Positions 23,928 through 30,802 of a stretch of DNA of 32,533 nt are shown one piece after another. The notes under the pieces are model-generated. The model saw only the letters and a program-made list of their open reading frames with translations. It searched no databases and was not told where the DNA came from. The DNA is taken from the NCBI GenBank assembly GCA_028871555.1, contig JAGWNA010000035.1, positions 1 through 32,533 on the forward strand, in the 5' to 3' direction. This DNA comes from Lysobacteraceae bacterium. Its GTDB lineage: Bacteria > Pseudomonadota > Gammaproteobacteria > Xanthomonadales > Rhodanobacteraceae. Position 1 is the first letter of the stretch; each line of letters starts with the position of its first letter. The translations under genes and the position numbers were made by a program.

Positions 23928-24786
23928 GACCGTGGCCAGCCGCTTCGATCAGGCCGGTTGCCAGCGCGTCGATATCCGCCGCGGCATACAGTTGCAGGCT
24001 GGCGCCCGCATACTGGTGCAATGCCTGGGCCAGCACGCGGATGCCGGCGGCATCGTATTGCGCACTCGCATTGCGGTTGTGCAGGATAACCGCGGCGCCT
24101 TCCGGTGCGGGAGCGCCGACCGCGCGCAGCAGGCACGCGCCGCCGCTGGCCACCACGTCCTCGTAGCGCAGCAGGCGCGACGGCGGCACCCAGCGCTGCA
24201 GCCGCGCGAAAAACCAGTCCAGGATCAGGATCTGCCGCCGCAGCACGTCCGGCTGCGCCGCCAGCGCCTGCGCCAGTTGCCGATCCAGCCGCTCGCCGGC
24301 AGGCAGGCGTCCGTGCGACACCGGCAGATCCACCGAATGCCAGGACGCCAGCACCGCCAGCGGATTGCGCACGATACCGACCGGCGAAAAACGTTCGCCC
24401 AGCTGCGGCAGCAACGCGGTGAACGCGGCGTTGTGCTTGATCACCAGCCGGAACGCCGCCGACAGCGGCTTGTCCACCGCGATATCGCCCTCCTCCACCA
24501 GCCAGGGCCGCGGCTGCCGATCGTCCGCGCGCTCGCCGTACGGGTTGTCCGGCACGCGTCCGGCACGGTGCTTGCTGGGTACCCGCCCCTCGCGCAGCGC
24601 GCGCTCGCGCACCGCGCCGAAATAGCGCGCCACCGCGGCGGCGGCCGCCGCCGGATCGGTCGGCAGGGCGGCCACCGGCATCGGCTCGAACAAGGCCAGC
24701 GTGTCGGCCGCCGCGCCGAGCAGGCGGCAGGCCAGGGTGGTGCCGCCGCGCGGGATGCCGGTCAGCACGATGTCCGCGGGATTCAT
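23920..24786 (-). CDS. Sulfotransferase-family protein
   Basis: A 288-residue P-loop-like protein with the PAPS-binding start IVLTGIPRGGTTLACRLLGA (about residues 6-25) and a second site VGIVRNPLAVLASWHSVDLP (RNPLAVLxSW, about residues 141-160). VEEGDIAVDKPLSAAFRLVI, RLLRYEDVV and HNRNAS complete the fold. It is only distantly like the neighbouring sulfotransferase, so this is a second enzyme rather than a duplication. The ATG at 24786 overlaps the stop of the upstream glycosyltransferase as ATGA. It may sulfate a different position of the same glycan; some family members have other substrates. Confidence 0.82.
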   Translation of the reverse strand: MNPADIVLTGIPRGGTTLACRLLGAAADTLALFEPMPVAALPTDPAAAAAAVARYFGAVRERALREGRVPSKHRAGRVPDNPYGERADDRQPRPWLVEEGDIAVDKPLSAAFRLVIKHNAAFTALLPQLGERFSPVGIVRNPLAVLASWHSVDLPVSHGRLPAGERLDRQLAQALAAQPDVLRRQILILDWFFARLQRWVPPSRLLRYEDVVASGGACLLRAVGAPAPEGAAVILHNRNASAQYDAAGIRVLAQALHQYAGASLQLYAAADIDALATGLIEAAGHGHD

Positions 24787-25718
24787 CGGCGCCATAGCTC
24801 GTCCAGTTCGTCCAGCAGCGCATGCACGCCGGCGCGCTCGGCGGCCAGGTCGAAGCGCTGCGCGGTCGCCTGCCCCGCCGCCTGCAGGCGCCCGCGCAAC
24901 ACGGCGTCGGCATGCAGCTGCAGCGCGGCGCGCGCGATCGCCGGCGGCTGCGGCGGCGGCACCAGTGCATTGGCGCCATCGTGCAGGTAATCGCGACTGC
25001 CGCCGCAGTCGTACTGCACCAGCGCCCGGCCGATCGCCAGCGCCTCCAGCCCGGGCAGGTAGAAACCCTCGGCCGGATCGGGCAGGGTCACCACCACGGT
25101 CGCCGCCGCCATCGCCGCGAGGTAGTCCGCGCGCGGCGCACGCCGGCCGTGCAGGTGCGGCTGCAGGCCCGCCTCGCGCAGCGCCGCAGCCACCGCGGCG
25201 CCCAGCTGCGGCTGCTTGACGGCATCGATGAAAACATCCGTGCGCGGCGCCGACCGGCCCAGCGCGGCCAGCATCCGCGTATCCACCGCCGCCGGAATCA
25301 CCCGCACCGGTCCGTTCACCTCGCCGGTGGCTTCGATCGCCGCGGCCACCGCCGTGCTCACGCACACGCGCACCGCGCGCCGGCGCAGGAACGCGCGCAG
25401 CGGCGAGCCGGCATCGGCATGACGCGCACCCTGCACCAGGTTGATCGCCGGCACGCGCGCCTCGACGCCCGCCGGCAGCGCGGCCCAGTCCATGCCGCCC
25501 AGCAGCAGCGCGTCGGCCCGCTCCGGCTCCCACCGCCGGACCAGGCCGGGCACGTCCAGGAACGGGTTGCCCGCGTCGCACAGCGAGTCCGCCGTCAGAT
25601 ACAGCCGCGCCGTCCAGAGGGCATGCGCATCGGCATGCGCCAGGTAATCGCGAAACTTGCCGTGGCCACCGGTATAGCCGCGGTAATCGCGCCGGACCAG
25701 CAGGCAGCGCGGCTCCAT
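24783..25718 (-). CDS. Glycosyltransferase, GT4-like (GT-B fold)
   Basis: A 311-residue protein. It begins MEPRCLLVRRDYRGYTGGHG, with GGHGKFRDYL being the kind of glycine loop that contacts the acceptor or donor in GT-B enzymes. The C-terminal half has TDVFIDAVKQPQLGAAVAAA, LPDPAEGFYLPGLEALAIGR (the acidic ExGxxLPxLEA donor-site pattern) and CGGSRDYLHDGANALV. It is slightly short for GT4. It starts directly at the stop of wzt with no gap and overlaps the sulfotransferase behind it, so all four genes form one transcript. Confidence 0.83.
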   Translation of the reverse strand: MEPRCLLVRRDYRGYTGGHGKFRDYLAHADAHALWTARLYLTADSLCDAGNPFLDVPGLVRRWEPERADALLLGGMDWAALPAGVEARVPAINLVQGARHADAGSPLRAFLRRRAVRVCVSTAVAAAIEATGEVNGPVRVIPAAVDTRMLAALGRSAPRTDVFIDAVKQPQLGAAVAAALREAGLQPHLHGRRAPRADYLAAMAAATVVVTLPDPAEGFYLPGLEALAIGRALVQYDCGGSRDYLHDGANALVPPPQPPAIARAALQLHADAVLRGRLQAAGQATAQRFDLAAERAGVHALLDELDELWRR

Positions 25719-27005
25719 TCAGCCCGTCTCGATCGTCATCGGCAGCGGAAACAGGCCGGTGAAGCGGGCCCGGCTGTCGTCCACGATGTCGAACGAAAGC
25801 CAATCCTCCTGCCGCGACAGCATGACGCTCTGCTCCAGCGTCGGCGCATCCACCAGGCGCATGCGAAAGCGGTACACGCCCTTCTGCAGGGTCGCCTCGA
25901 AACCCACCGACAGGCGCACGCGGCCCTGCGCGTCGGCCGGCGGCAGGTCGATGCGGCGGCCGGTGATCTGCAGGCCCTTGCCGTCCATCACGTCCAGGAT
26001 CAGCTGCGGCGCCGCCACGCCCGCGGCCACGCGCACCGTCAGCGCAAGCTGCACGCGCTGGCCGTAGCGCACCGACACGTGCTGGTCCATCTCGTTGATC
26101 AGGGCGTGCTCGACGCCGCTTTCGCCATCGCCGAAACCATGCGCCAGGCGTCGCGCGGTCGCCACGGTATCGCGCTGGCGCTGGCGCAGGGCATCGGCAT
26201 GGATGTGGTAGAGGTACTCGGTGATGACTTCCTCCGGCGTCGCCTCCAGCACCACGCGGCCCTTCTCCAGCAGCATCGCACGGCGGCAGAACGACTTGAC
26301 CGCGTTCAGGTCGTGGCCGACGAACAGCAGCGTGGTGCCGCGCTGCAGGATCTCGTCGATGCGCGTCATCGCCTTGGCCTGGAAGCGCGCGTCGCCCACC
26401 GACAGCGCCTCGTCGACGATCAGGATCTCCGGGTCCACATGCACCTGCACCGCAAACGCCAGCCGCATCAGCATGCCGGAGCTGTAGGTTTTCACCGGCT
26501 GGTCGACGTACTCGCCGATGTCGGCGAACGCGACGATGTCGTCCATGCGCGCGGCGATCTCGCCGCGCGTCATGCCCAGCACCGCCGCATTGATCATCAC
26601 GTTCTCGCGCCCGGTCATCTCCATGTTGAAGCCCGAGCCCAGCTCCAGCAGCGCGGCGATGCGCCCGTGCACGGACACCGTGCCGGTGCTCGGCTGCAGC
26701 ACGCCGGCGATGATCTGCAGCAGGGTGCTCTTGCCGCTGCCGTTGAGGCCGATGATGCCCAGCGCGTCGCCGCGATGCAGGCTGAAATCCACGCCGTGCA
26801 GCGCATGGTGGTAATGCAGGTGCGCGTCGACCACCGCCTGCAGGCGATGCGCCAGGCGCGGCAGCGGCCGGTGCAGCAGGCCGTGCAGGCGCTGCAGCAG
26901 CGGCACCCACAGCCGCGCGGCCGGCGTGCTCCACAGGCGGTAGACCTTGGATACGCCGTGGACGCGCAGCGCCAGCTCGGGTGGGGGTGGAGCGATCGAA
27001 GTCAT
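25719..27005 (-). CDS. wzt: O-antigen ABC transporter ATP-binding protein with C-terminal glycan-binding domain (Wzt)
   Basis: A 428-residue nucleotide-binding subunit that exports finished O-antigen across the inner membrane. Walker A is GLNGSGKST (about 86-94), signature YSSGMLMR (174-181), Walker B ILIVDEAL, switch His in FVGHD (about 231). An extra segment of roughly 45 residues (WSTPAARLWVPLLQRLHGLL onward) precedes Walker A. Residues from about 280 form the Wzt-type beta-sandwich that reads the chain end (VQLALTVRV, GVYRFRMRLVDAP, DWLSFDIVDDSRARFTGLFP). ATG 27005 heads the operon; a conserved -10 lies at 27071-27076. The permease gene wzm is not adjacent. Its promoter and first 64 codons are duplicated at 27860-28140. 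Confidence 0.93.
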   Translation of the reverse strand: MTSIAPPPPELALRVHGVSKVYRLWSTPAARLWVPLLQRLHGLLHRPLPRLAHRLQAVVDAHLHYHHALHGVDFSLHRGDALGIIGLNGSGKSTLLQIIAGVLQPSTGTVSVHGRIAALLELGSGFNMEMTGRENVMINAAVLGMTRGEIAARMDDIVAFADIGEYVDQPVKTYSSGMLMRLAFAVQVHVDPEILIVDEALSVGDARFQAKAMTRIDEILQRGTTLLFVGHDLNAVKSFCRRAMLLEKGRVVLEATPEEVITEYLYHIHADALRQRQRDTVATARRLAHGFGDGESGVEHALINEMDQHVSVRYGQRVQLALTVRVAAGVAAPQLILDVMDGKGLQITGRRIDLPPADAQGRVRLSVGFEATLQKGVYRFRMRLVDAPTLEQSVMLSRQEDWLSFDIVDDSRARFTGLFPLPMTIETG

Positions 27006-27080
27006 CGGGCTTTCGCAGGTCGGGCGCCGCCGCGGGCGCGGGCGCACGGATCGGTGCGGTGCGGCCGTGCAGTATAACAA
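26814..27080. repeat. Long direct repeat, copy A (wzt promoter and 5' end)
   Basis: This stretch, containing the wzt leader, -10 box and codons 1 to about 64, recurs at 27860-28140. Long identical runs include the bases around both start codons (27000-27050 and 28049-28099, e.g. GTCATCGGGCTTTCGCAGGT). Divergence is substitutions plus an 11-base length difference in the leader. The two copies enclose mntA-hepT. Confidence 0.9.
27071..27076 (-). promoter_or_regulatory. Predicted -10 box of the wzt operon
   Basis: On the minus strand TATACT (5 of 6 to TATAAT) lies within TTGTTATACTGCAC, about 66 bases before the wzt ATG. The same core, TTGTCTATACTGCAC, is kept in the second copy at 28131-28136 although surrounding bases differ, which supports function. 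No good -35 is visible at the usual distance. Confidence 0.45.
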
Positions 27081-27114
27081 CCGGGCCGCGCGCCGCGCCG
27101 TGCGCAGTGGCGGG

Positions 27115-27495
27115 TTACGACAACGAACCGCTTCCCGTCGGGAGGCCTTGAACGACTTCCCGTACCAACGCATACAACACCGGAAGATCGCCATGGATCG
27201 TTTTCCAGACGATATCGAGGTCCACCCTGAAATAACCATGCGCCACCGCATTGCGCATCTGGTAAGCAAACGCCAGGGGCAGCTCCGGATGAGCCCCCGC
27301 AAACTCGGGGCAATGGGTCTCGATGTTATGGCTGGCCTCGCCAATGATCTCCAGGTTGCGGATCACCGCGTCCTGCACCAATGGACTCTGCGAGAAGGCC
27401 AATTCGTGCATGTCTTCCGTGTAGCACTCGATGCGTTCGATCGCTTCGAGGATGTGCGCCAGATAGTCGGCGAGGCGCTGCCGGTCGCGACTCAT
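27115..27495 (-). CDS. hepT: HepT-like HEPN ribonuclease toxin (DUF86)
   Basis: A 126-residue all-helical HEPN protein. The catalytic motif RNAVAHGY (residues 81-88) is an exact RX4HXY, the active site and modification site of HepT toxins. Upstream helices (DRQRLADYLAHILEAIERIE, RNLEIIGEASHNI) fit DUF86. In characterised pairs the toxin cleaves RNA and is silenced by MntA, which adds AMP units to the motif's tyrosine. The ATG overlaps the mntA stop as ATGA. The pair is flanked by direct repeats of the wzt 5' end. Confidence 0.92.
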   Translation of the reverse strand: MSRDRQRLADYLAHILEAIERIECYTEDMHELAFSQSPLVQDAVIRNLEIIGEASHNIETHCPEFAGAHPELPLAFAYQMRNAVAHGYFRVDLDIVWKTIHGDLPVLYALVREVVQGLPTGSGSLS

Positions 27496-27782
27496 ACGGG
27501 TCGGGCTTCGGCAAGCACCGCGGCCCGGAACTTGTCCGGTAACGCATTGGGTGTCAGCACATCCACGGGCACACCCAGCAACTTGCCCAGCTCGTGGCGG
27601 ATCGCGCCGATGTCGAAGAGTGTCGTTTCCGGCGTCGGGTCGATGAGCAGATCCAGGTCGCTGCCCTCGGTATCGGAACCGCGCAGCACGGAGCCGAACA
27701 CGCGCGCATTGTGGGCGCGATGCGCCTCCACGACGCCACGGATCGCGGCGCGATGCGCTTGAAGGGCAGCAGAGGGCTTCAC
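27492..27782 (-). CDS. mntA: MntA-like minimal nucleotidyltransferase antitoxin
   Basis: A 96-residue protein with the polymerase-beta-like motif GSVLRGSDTEGSDLDLL, an exact GSX10DXD, and a third acidic strand PVDVLTP. MntA enzymes AMPylate HepT and block it. There is no ATG; I place the start at GTG 27782 because a GGGA lies seven bases before it and because it overlaps the stop of the truncated wzt copy as GTGA, a coupled arrangement. GTG 27788 is the alternative. Its expression may therefore depend on transcription and translation of the wzt fragment. Confidence 0.88.
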   Translation of the reverse strand: MKPSAALQAHRAAIRGVVEAHRAHNARVFGSVLRGSDTEGSDLDLLIDPTPETTLFDIGAIRHELGKLLGVPVDVLTPNALPDKFRAAVLAEARPV

Positions 27783-28054
27783 CGGCACTTCCCACCATGG
27801 AATCCGGTTTGAGGGTAGTGCAACGGCACCAGGGCCACAATACGATGATCCGGTTTGCCATGCAGATGCGCCTCGACCACCGCCTGCAGACGCTGCGCCA
27901 ATCGCGGCAGCGGCCGATGCAACAGACCGTGCAGGCGCTGCAGCCGCGACACCACCCACAGCCGCGCAACCGGCGTGCTGCACAGGCGGCAGACCTTGGA
28001 TACGCCGTGGATGCGCAGCGCCAGCTCGGGTGGGGGTGGGGCGATCGAAGTCAT
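27779..28054 (-). pseudogene. Truncated second copy of wzt (5' end only)
   Basis: From ATG 28054 it reads MTSIAPPPPELALRIHGVSK, the same as Wzt but for I15 (V in Wzt), and stays similar up to VVEAHLH (about residue 66). It then leaves the Wzt sequence and runs 26 more codons (PDHRIVALVPLHYPQTGFHG) to a stop that overlaps the mntA start. Walker A and everything after it are missing, so it cannot be an ATPase. The -10 box upstream is kept. The frame is intact, which suggests it is still translated, perhaps as a leader for mntA-hepT. Confidence 0.88.
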
Positions 28055-28140
28055 CGGGCTTTCGCAGGTCGGGCGCCGCCGCGGGCGCGGGCGAACCGGA
28101 TCGGCGCAAGGCTCGTCGGCACGGCGGTGCAGTATAGACA
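27860..28140. repeat. Long direct repeat, copy B (wzt promoter and 5' end)
   Basis: Partner of 26814-27080, in the same orientation. Similarity begins at ATGCAG (27860; 26814 in copy A) and ends at AGTATA (28131-28136; 27071-27076 in copy A). Recombination between the copies would remove mntA-hepT and leave a single intact wzt with its promoter. Confidence 0.9.
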
Positions 28141-28207
28141 ATCGGAGCGCGCCTCTGCGCTGTTCGCCCCGCTCCAGCCTGAACGGCGGGACTTGCCGCG
28201 CATCGGG

Positions 28208-28702
28208 TCACCCTTTGCCGAGGGGTAGATACAGTGTGCGAGTACGCTCGGTCGTCGTGGCATGGAAGCCATGGTCGCGATAGAACGCAGCGGCCCGGTC
28301 ATTGAGCGCGTCCGCCAGCAGCACGCGCACGCCTAGCTGACCCCGAAGACGGACGCTGCAATTCACCGCATGACCCAGCAGCAGGCTGCCGTACCCGTTG
28401 CCCTGCTCTCCACTCGCGACAGCCAACCGACCGATGCGCACGGCAGGCACCGGGTAGCCGGGTAGTCGCTTGCGATCGGCAGGCCGCAGATCTTGCAGAT
28501 TCATCTGGGCGGCAGCGAGGCTGCAGTAGCCAAGTATCCGTGCGACATCGATGTCGTCGACCAGGACATGAGTCGTGGCGATACCATCGCGCTGGTGCTG
28601 GCCGGCTTGCTTGCGCAGATAGGCATCCAGGGTCGGTTCGCCGCAGAAAAAGCCGTCTCTGTCGTGCAGGCGGGGATCCAGCAGATCGAAGTGCAATGCC
28701 AC
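28208..28702 (-). CDS. GNAT acetyltransferase toxin (TacT-like)
   Basis: A 164-residue GNAT-fold protein. The acetyl-CoA loop is QGNGYG (residues 100-105) after the RIGRLAV strand; the general-acid tyrosine is in AAAFYRDHGF (Y141). TacT-type toxins acetylate the amino group of aminoacyl-tRNAs and stop translation. The start is a GTG at 28702, one base after the antitoxin stop (TGA at 28704-28706), so translation is probably coupled. The pairing with an upstream RHH/DUF1778 gene is the standard tacAT/ataRT order and supports the toxin call. Confidence 0.9.
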   Translation of the reverse strand: MALHFDLLDPRLHDRDGFFCGEPTLDAYLRKQAGQHQRDGIATTHVLVDDIDVARILGYCSLAAAQMNLQDLRPADRKRLPGYPVPAVRIGRLAVASGEQGNGYGSLLLGHAVNCSVRLRGQLGVRVLLADALNDRAAAFYRDHGFHATTTERTRTLYLPLGKG

Positions 28703-28703
28703 C

Positions 28704-28970
28704 TCAGCGAATCAGCGTGGCCGCGGCAATCTGTGCCTTCTTGAGTTTGGCGTTCGGCTTGAACGGGGTATCAAGTGCCTTGAGGAATCGGCGTGATTCC
28801 TCAGCCGACAGGGTGACGGTCAGCTCGGCGGCCATGACGTGCTCTGCCTCGCGCAGTACCGCGTCGCGCACAAAGGCAGACAGCGGCACGCCGCGCAAGT
28901 CGGCGGCCCGACTGATACGGGCTTTGTCGGTCGGGTTCATGCGAAGATCGAGACGGGCGATGGCAGTCAT
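28704..28970 (-). CDS. DUF1778 / ribbon-helix-helix antitoxin (TacA-like)
   Basis: An 88-residue antitoxin. The N-terminus (TAIARLDLRMNPTDKARISR) is the ribbon-helix-helix DNA-binding part; the C-terminal LSAEESRRFLKALDTPFKPN is the DUF1778 segment that wraps the GNAT toxin and blocks it. GGAG lies six bases before the ATG at 28970. A 21-base palindrome at 28983-29003 overlaps the promoter region and is the likely operator. Confidence 0.91.
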   Translation of the reverse strand: MTAIARLDLRMNPTDKARISRAADLRGVPLSAFVRDAVLREAEHVMAAELTVTLSAEESRRFLKALDTPFKPNAKLKKAQIAAATLIR

Positions 28971-28982
28971 GCTGTACTCCTT

Positions 28983-29003
28983 TGTACGGAATATTACCGT
29001 ACA
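28983..29003 (-). promoter_or_regulatory. Operator-like palindrome of the tacAT-type operon
   Basis: TGTACGG (28983-28989) and CCGTACA (28997-29003) are perfect inverted repeats around an AT-only centre (AATATTA). On the minus strand the centre gives TAATAT as a possible -10, with TTGCGT 18 bases upstream. The site ends 12 bases from the antitoxin ATG, ideal for autorepression by the RHH antitoxin-toxin complex. Confidence 0.65.
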
Positions 29004-29048
29004 CACCCGAATCAACGCAACGGAGTCCTGCTGACCGAACTCCACACT

Positions 29049-29336
29049 GGATTCGCCGGCCAGGCCAGGGCCGGATGATCGGACGTCATCCCGCCCTGGC
29101 GCCCACGCGCCGTGCGGGAAGCACGCGAAGTATCACGCAGCGTCCTGCAGGCGCCGCACCTTCGGCCGCTGCCGATGCGCGGCCTGGGCCAACTGGTCAT
29201 TGGCCTGCAGCGTCATCCAGAACCGGGCCGTGCCGACGCCCGCCACCTCCAGGCGCAGGGCGAGGTCCGGGCTGATCCCGGCCCGGCCGTTGATGACCCG
29301 CGACAGCGTCGTGCGCGGCAGGCCGAGCCGCTGCGC
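29049..29336. repeat. Long direct repeat, left copy (higA 3' part)
   Basis: These 288 bases recur at 30801-31088 with a constant offset of 1752, no indels, and about 19 mismatches by my count. The copy covers about 84 bases beyond the higA stop plus the last 67 codons of higA. Both copies point the same way and enclose the AAA-DUF4143 gene. Confidence 0.93.
29133..29336 (-). pseudogene. Truncated higA copy (3' part only)
   Basis: The minus-strand frame reads RLGLPRTTLSRVINGRAGIS and ends in RQRPKVRRLQDAA, nearly identical to the intact higA at 30885-31169. It lacks the first 27 codons and has no start codon; the similarity stops 11 bases before the stop of the AAA-DUF4143 gene. The helix-turn-helix is therefore incomplete and the fragment should be inactive. 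Confidence 0.88.
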
Positions 29337-29347
29337 ATGCGTTCCTG

Positions 29348-30595
29348 CTACATGTCCCATAACCGAGCCAGCGGCACGGCCAGACAGTGGTCGATATCGA
29401 GCTTGAGGGTGTTGGGGCCGGCGTGCAGCACCACGCCACCTCGGAAATCCTTGCCGCACTGGTCGGCCAGTCGGCGCAGACCCGCGCCATCGGTGGGCGT
29501 GACGGTGGCGCTGGCCTTCACTTCCACGCCCCACACTTCGCGGCCACGCGTAATGACCAGATCCACTTCCACTTGATCCTTGTCGCGGTAATGCCAGAAC
29601 CGGAGTTCCGGTGCCGTCCAGCCGGCCTGCGCGATCAGCTGCTGCACCACGAAGGATTCCAGCAGGTGGCCGAAGCGGTCGCGTCGGGTGATGGCGTCGT
29701 CGACCGTCAGGCCGGCCAGCGTGGCGCACAGACCGCTGTCCAGCAAATGCACCTTGGAGGTCTTGATCAGGCGTTTGGCGTGGTTGCGATGCCAGGGCTG
29801 CAGGCGCCGCACCAGAAACAGGCGCTCGCAGATGGCGAGATAGTTCTCGACGGTTTCCCGGCGCAGATCCAGCTCGTTGGCGAGGCTGGACACGTTGAGC
29901 AATTGCGCGGTGCGCAGGGCCAGCAGCTCCAGCAGGCGGGCGACCTCACGCGTGTCGCGCACACGGGCGATGTCCTGCACGTCGTGCTCGATCAGCGTGC
30001 GCAGGTAGTGCCGGTGCCAGGCGCGTGCACGCAGCGGTGGACGCTGCACCGCCTCGGGGTAGCCACCGGCCATCACGTGTTGCGCCAGCGCCGGCAACGC
30101 GACATCACCGGCGGGTACCAGCGCGGGCTTGAGCCGGCCTTCAAGCAACTGGCTGAGGAATGCGCCCGGCTGGCGTGCCTGCTCGGCCGCCGTCAGCGGC
30201 TGCAGATCCACCACTTCCATGCGCCCGGCCAGCGAGTCGCCCAGCCGTGGCAACAGCAGCAGGTTGGCCGAACCGGTGAGCAGGTAGCGGCCGGGGCGGC
30301 GATCGCGATCGACGGCCAGCTTGATGGCGCACAGCAATTCGGGGGCACGCTGCACTTCGTCCAGGATGACTGGGTCGGGCAGCGCCGCAACGAAACCGGA
30401 GGGGTCGCTTTCGGCAAAGGTCAGCGTGGCGGAGTCGTCCAGACTGATGTAGCCGTAGGCTGACTCGAATTGCCGCGCCAGCGTGGTCTTGCCGACTTGG
30501 CGCGGGCCGAGCAGGCAAACGACCGGCGTGTCGGCCAGCGCCGTGCGCACGGCGCCAAGCAGCGGACGATCGAAGGGGCGGGGATCGGCGTCCAT
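29348..30595 (-). CDS. AAA ATPase with DUF4143 domain (AAA_14/DUF4143 family)
   Basis: A 415-residue ATPase. Walker A is GPRQVGKTTLA (about 30-40), Walker B PVILDEVQRAP, followed by YLLTGSANLLLL (sensor region). The C-terminal DUF4143 part has VDDAITRRDRFGHLLESFVV and then VEVDLVITRGREVWGVEVKA, a strand pattern like PD-(D/E)XK nuclease folds. Function of the family is not established; it is patchily distributed, and a link to defence or stress is only suspected. The gene lies between direct repeats of higA and no Shine-Dalgarno sequence is seen. Two 18-base repeats lie upstream. Confidence 0.9.
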   Translation of the reverse strand: MDADPRPFDRPLLGAVRTALADTPVVCLLGPRQVGKTTLARQFESAYGYISLDDSATLTFAESDPSGFVAALPDPVILDEVQRAPELLCAIKLAVDRDRRPGRYLLTGSANLLLLPRLGDSLAGRMEVVDLQPLTAAEQARQPGAFLSQLLEGRLKPALVPAGDVALPALAQHVMAGGYPEAVQRPPLRARAWHRHYLRTLIEHDVQDIARVRDTREVARLLELLALRTAQLLNVSSLANELDLRRETVENYLAICERLFLVRRLQPWHRNHAKRLIKTSKVHLLDSGLCATLAGLTVDDAITRRDRFGHLLESFVVQQLIAQAGWTAPELRFWHYRDKDQVEVDLVITRGREVWGVEVKASATVTPTDGAGLRRLADQCGKDFRGGVVLHAGPNTLKLDIDHCLAVPLARLWDM

Positions 30596-30611
30596 GATAC
30601 GACCAGTGTAC

Positions 30612-30652
30612 CGTCCATTTGTCTATTTGAATAGCGTCCAATTGCCTATTGC
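30612..30652. promoter_or_regulatory. Paired direct repeats upstream of the AAA-DUF4143 gene
   Basis: CGTCCATTTGTCTATTTG (30612-30629) and CGTCCAATTGCCTATTGC (30635-30652) match at 14 of 18 positions with a 23-base period, about two helical turns. They sit just upstream of the gene, in an AT-rich pocket unlike the surroundings. They may be a regulator binding site. Confidence 0.35.
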
Positions 30653-30752
30653 TGACCCGGCCAATTGCCGGGTTTGCGGCCGGCCGATAGCCGACCTGGT
30701 CCGAAAGCCGGAAGCCGGCGAGCTCGACGGAGTTTCAGCATCGGGCCGATTT

Positions 30753-30802
30753 CCACACTGGATGGCGGATACCCGATTTTTGGTATCCGCCATCCAGTGT
30801 GG
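30753..30802. repeat. Perfect 21-bp inverted repeat (strong hairpin)
   Basis: Left arm 30753-30773 (CCACACTGG...GGATACC) and right arm 30782-30802 are perfect complements around the eight-base loop CGATTTTT. The right arm ends exactly where the long direct repeat (30801) begins. The left copy of that repeat is preceded by TCCACACTGGA only, so the hairpin looks like a 40-base palindromic extension present at one end. It has no U-tract after the stem on either strand. Confidence 0.8.

Noticed and set aside
26936..26943. GGCGGTAG, the ops/JUMPstart core bound by RfaH in enteric O-antigen operons
   Set aside because: It lies inside wzt and on the strand opposite to transcription of that operon; it is explained by the codons for KVYRLW.
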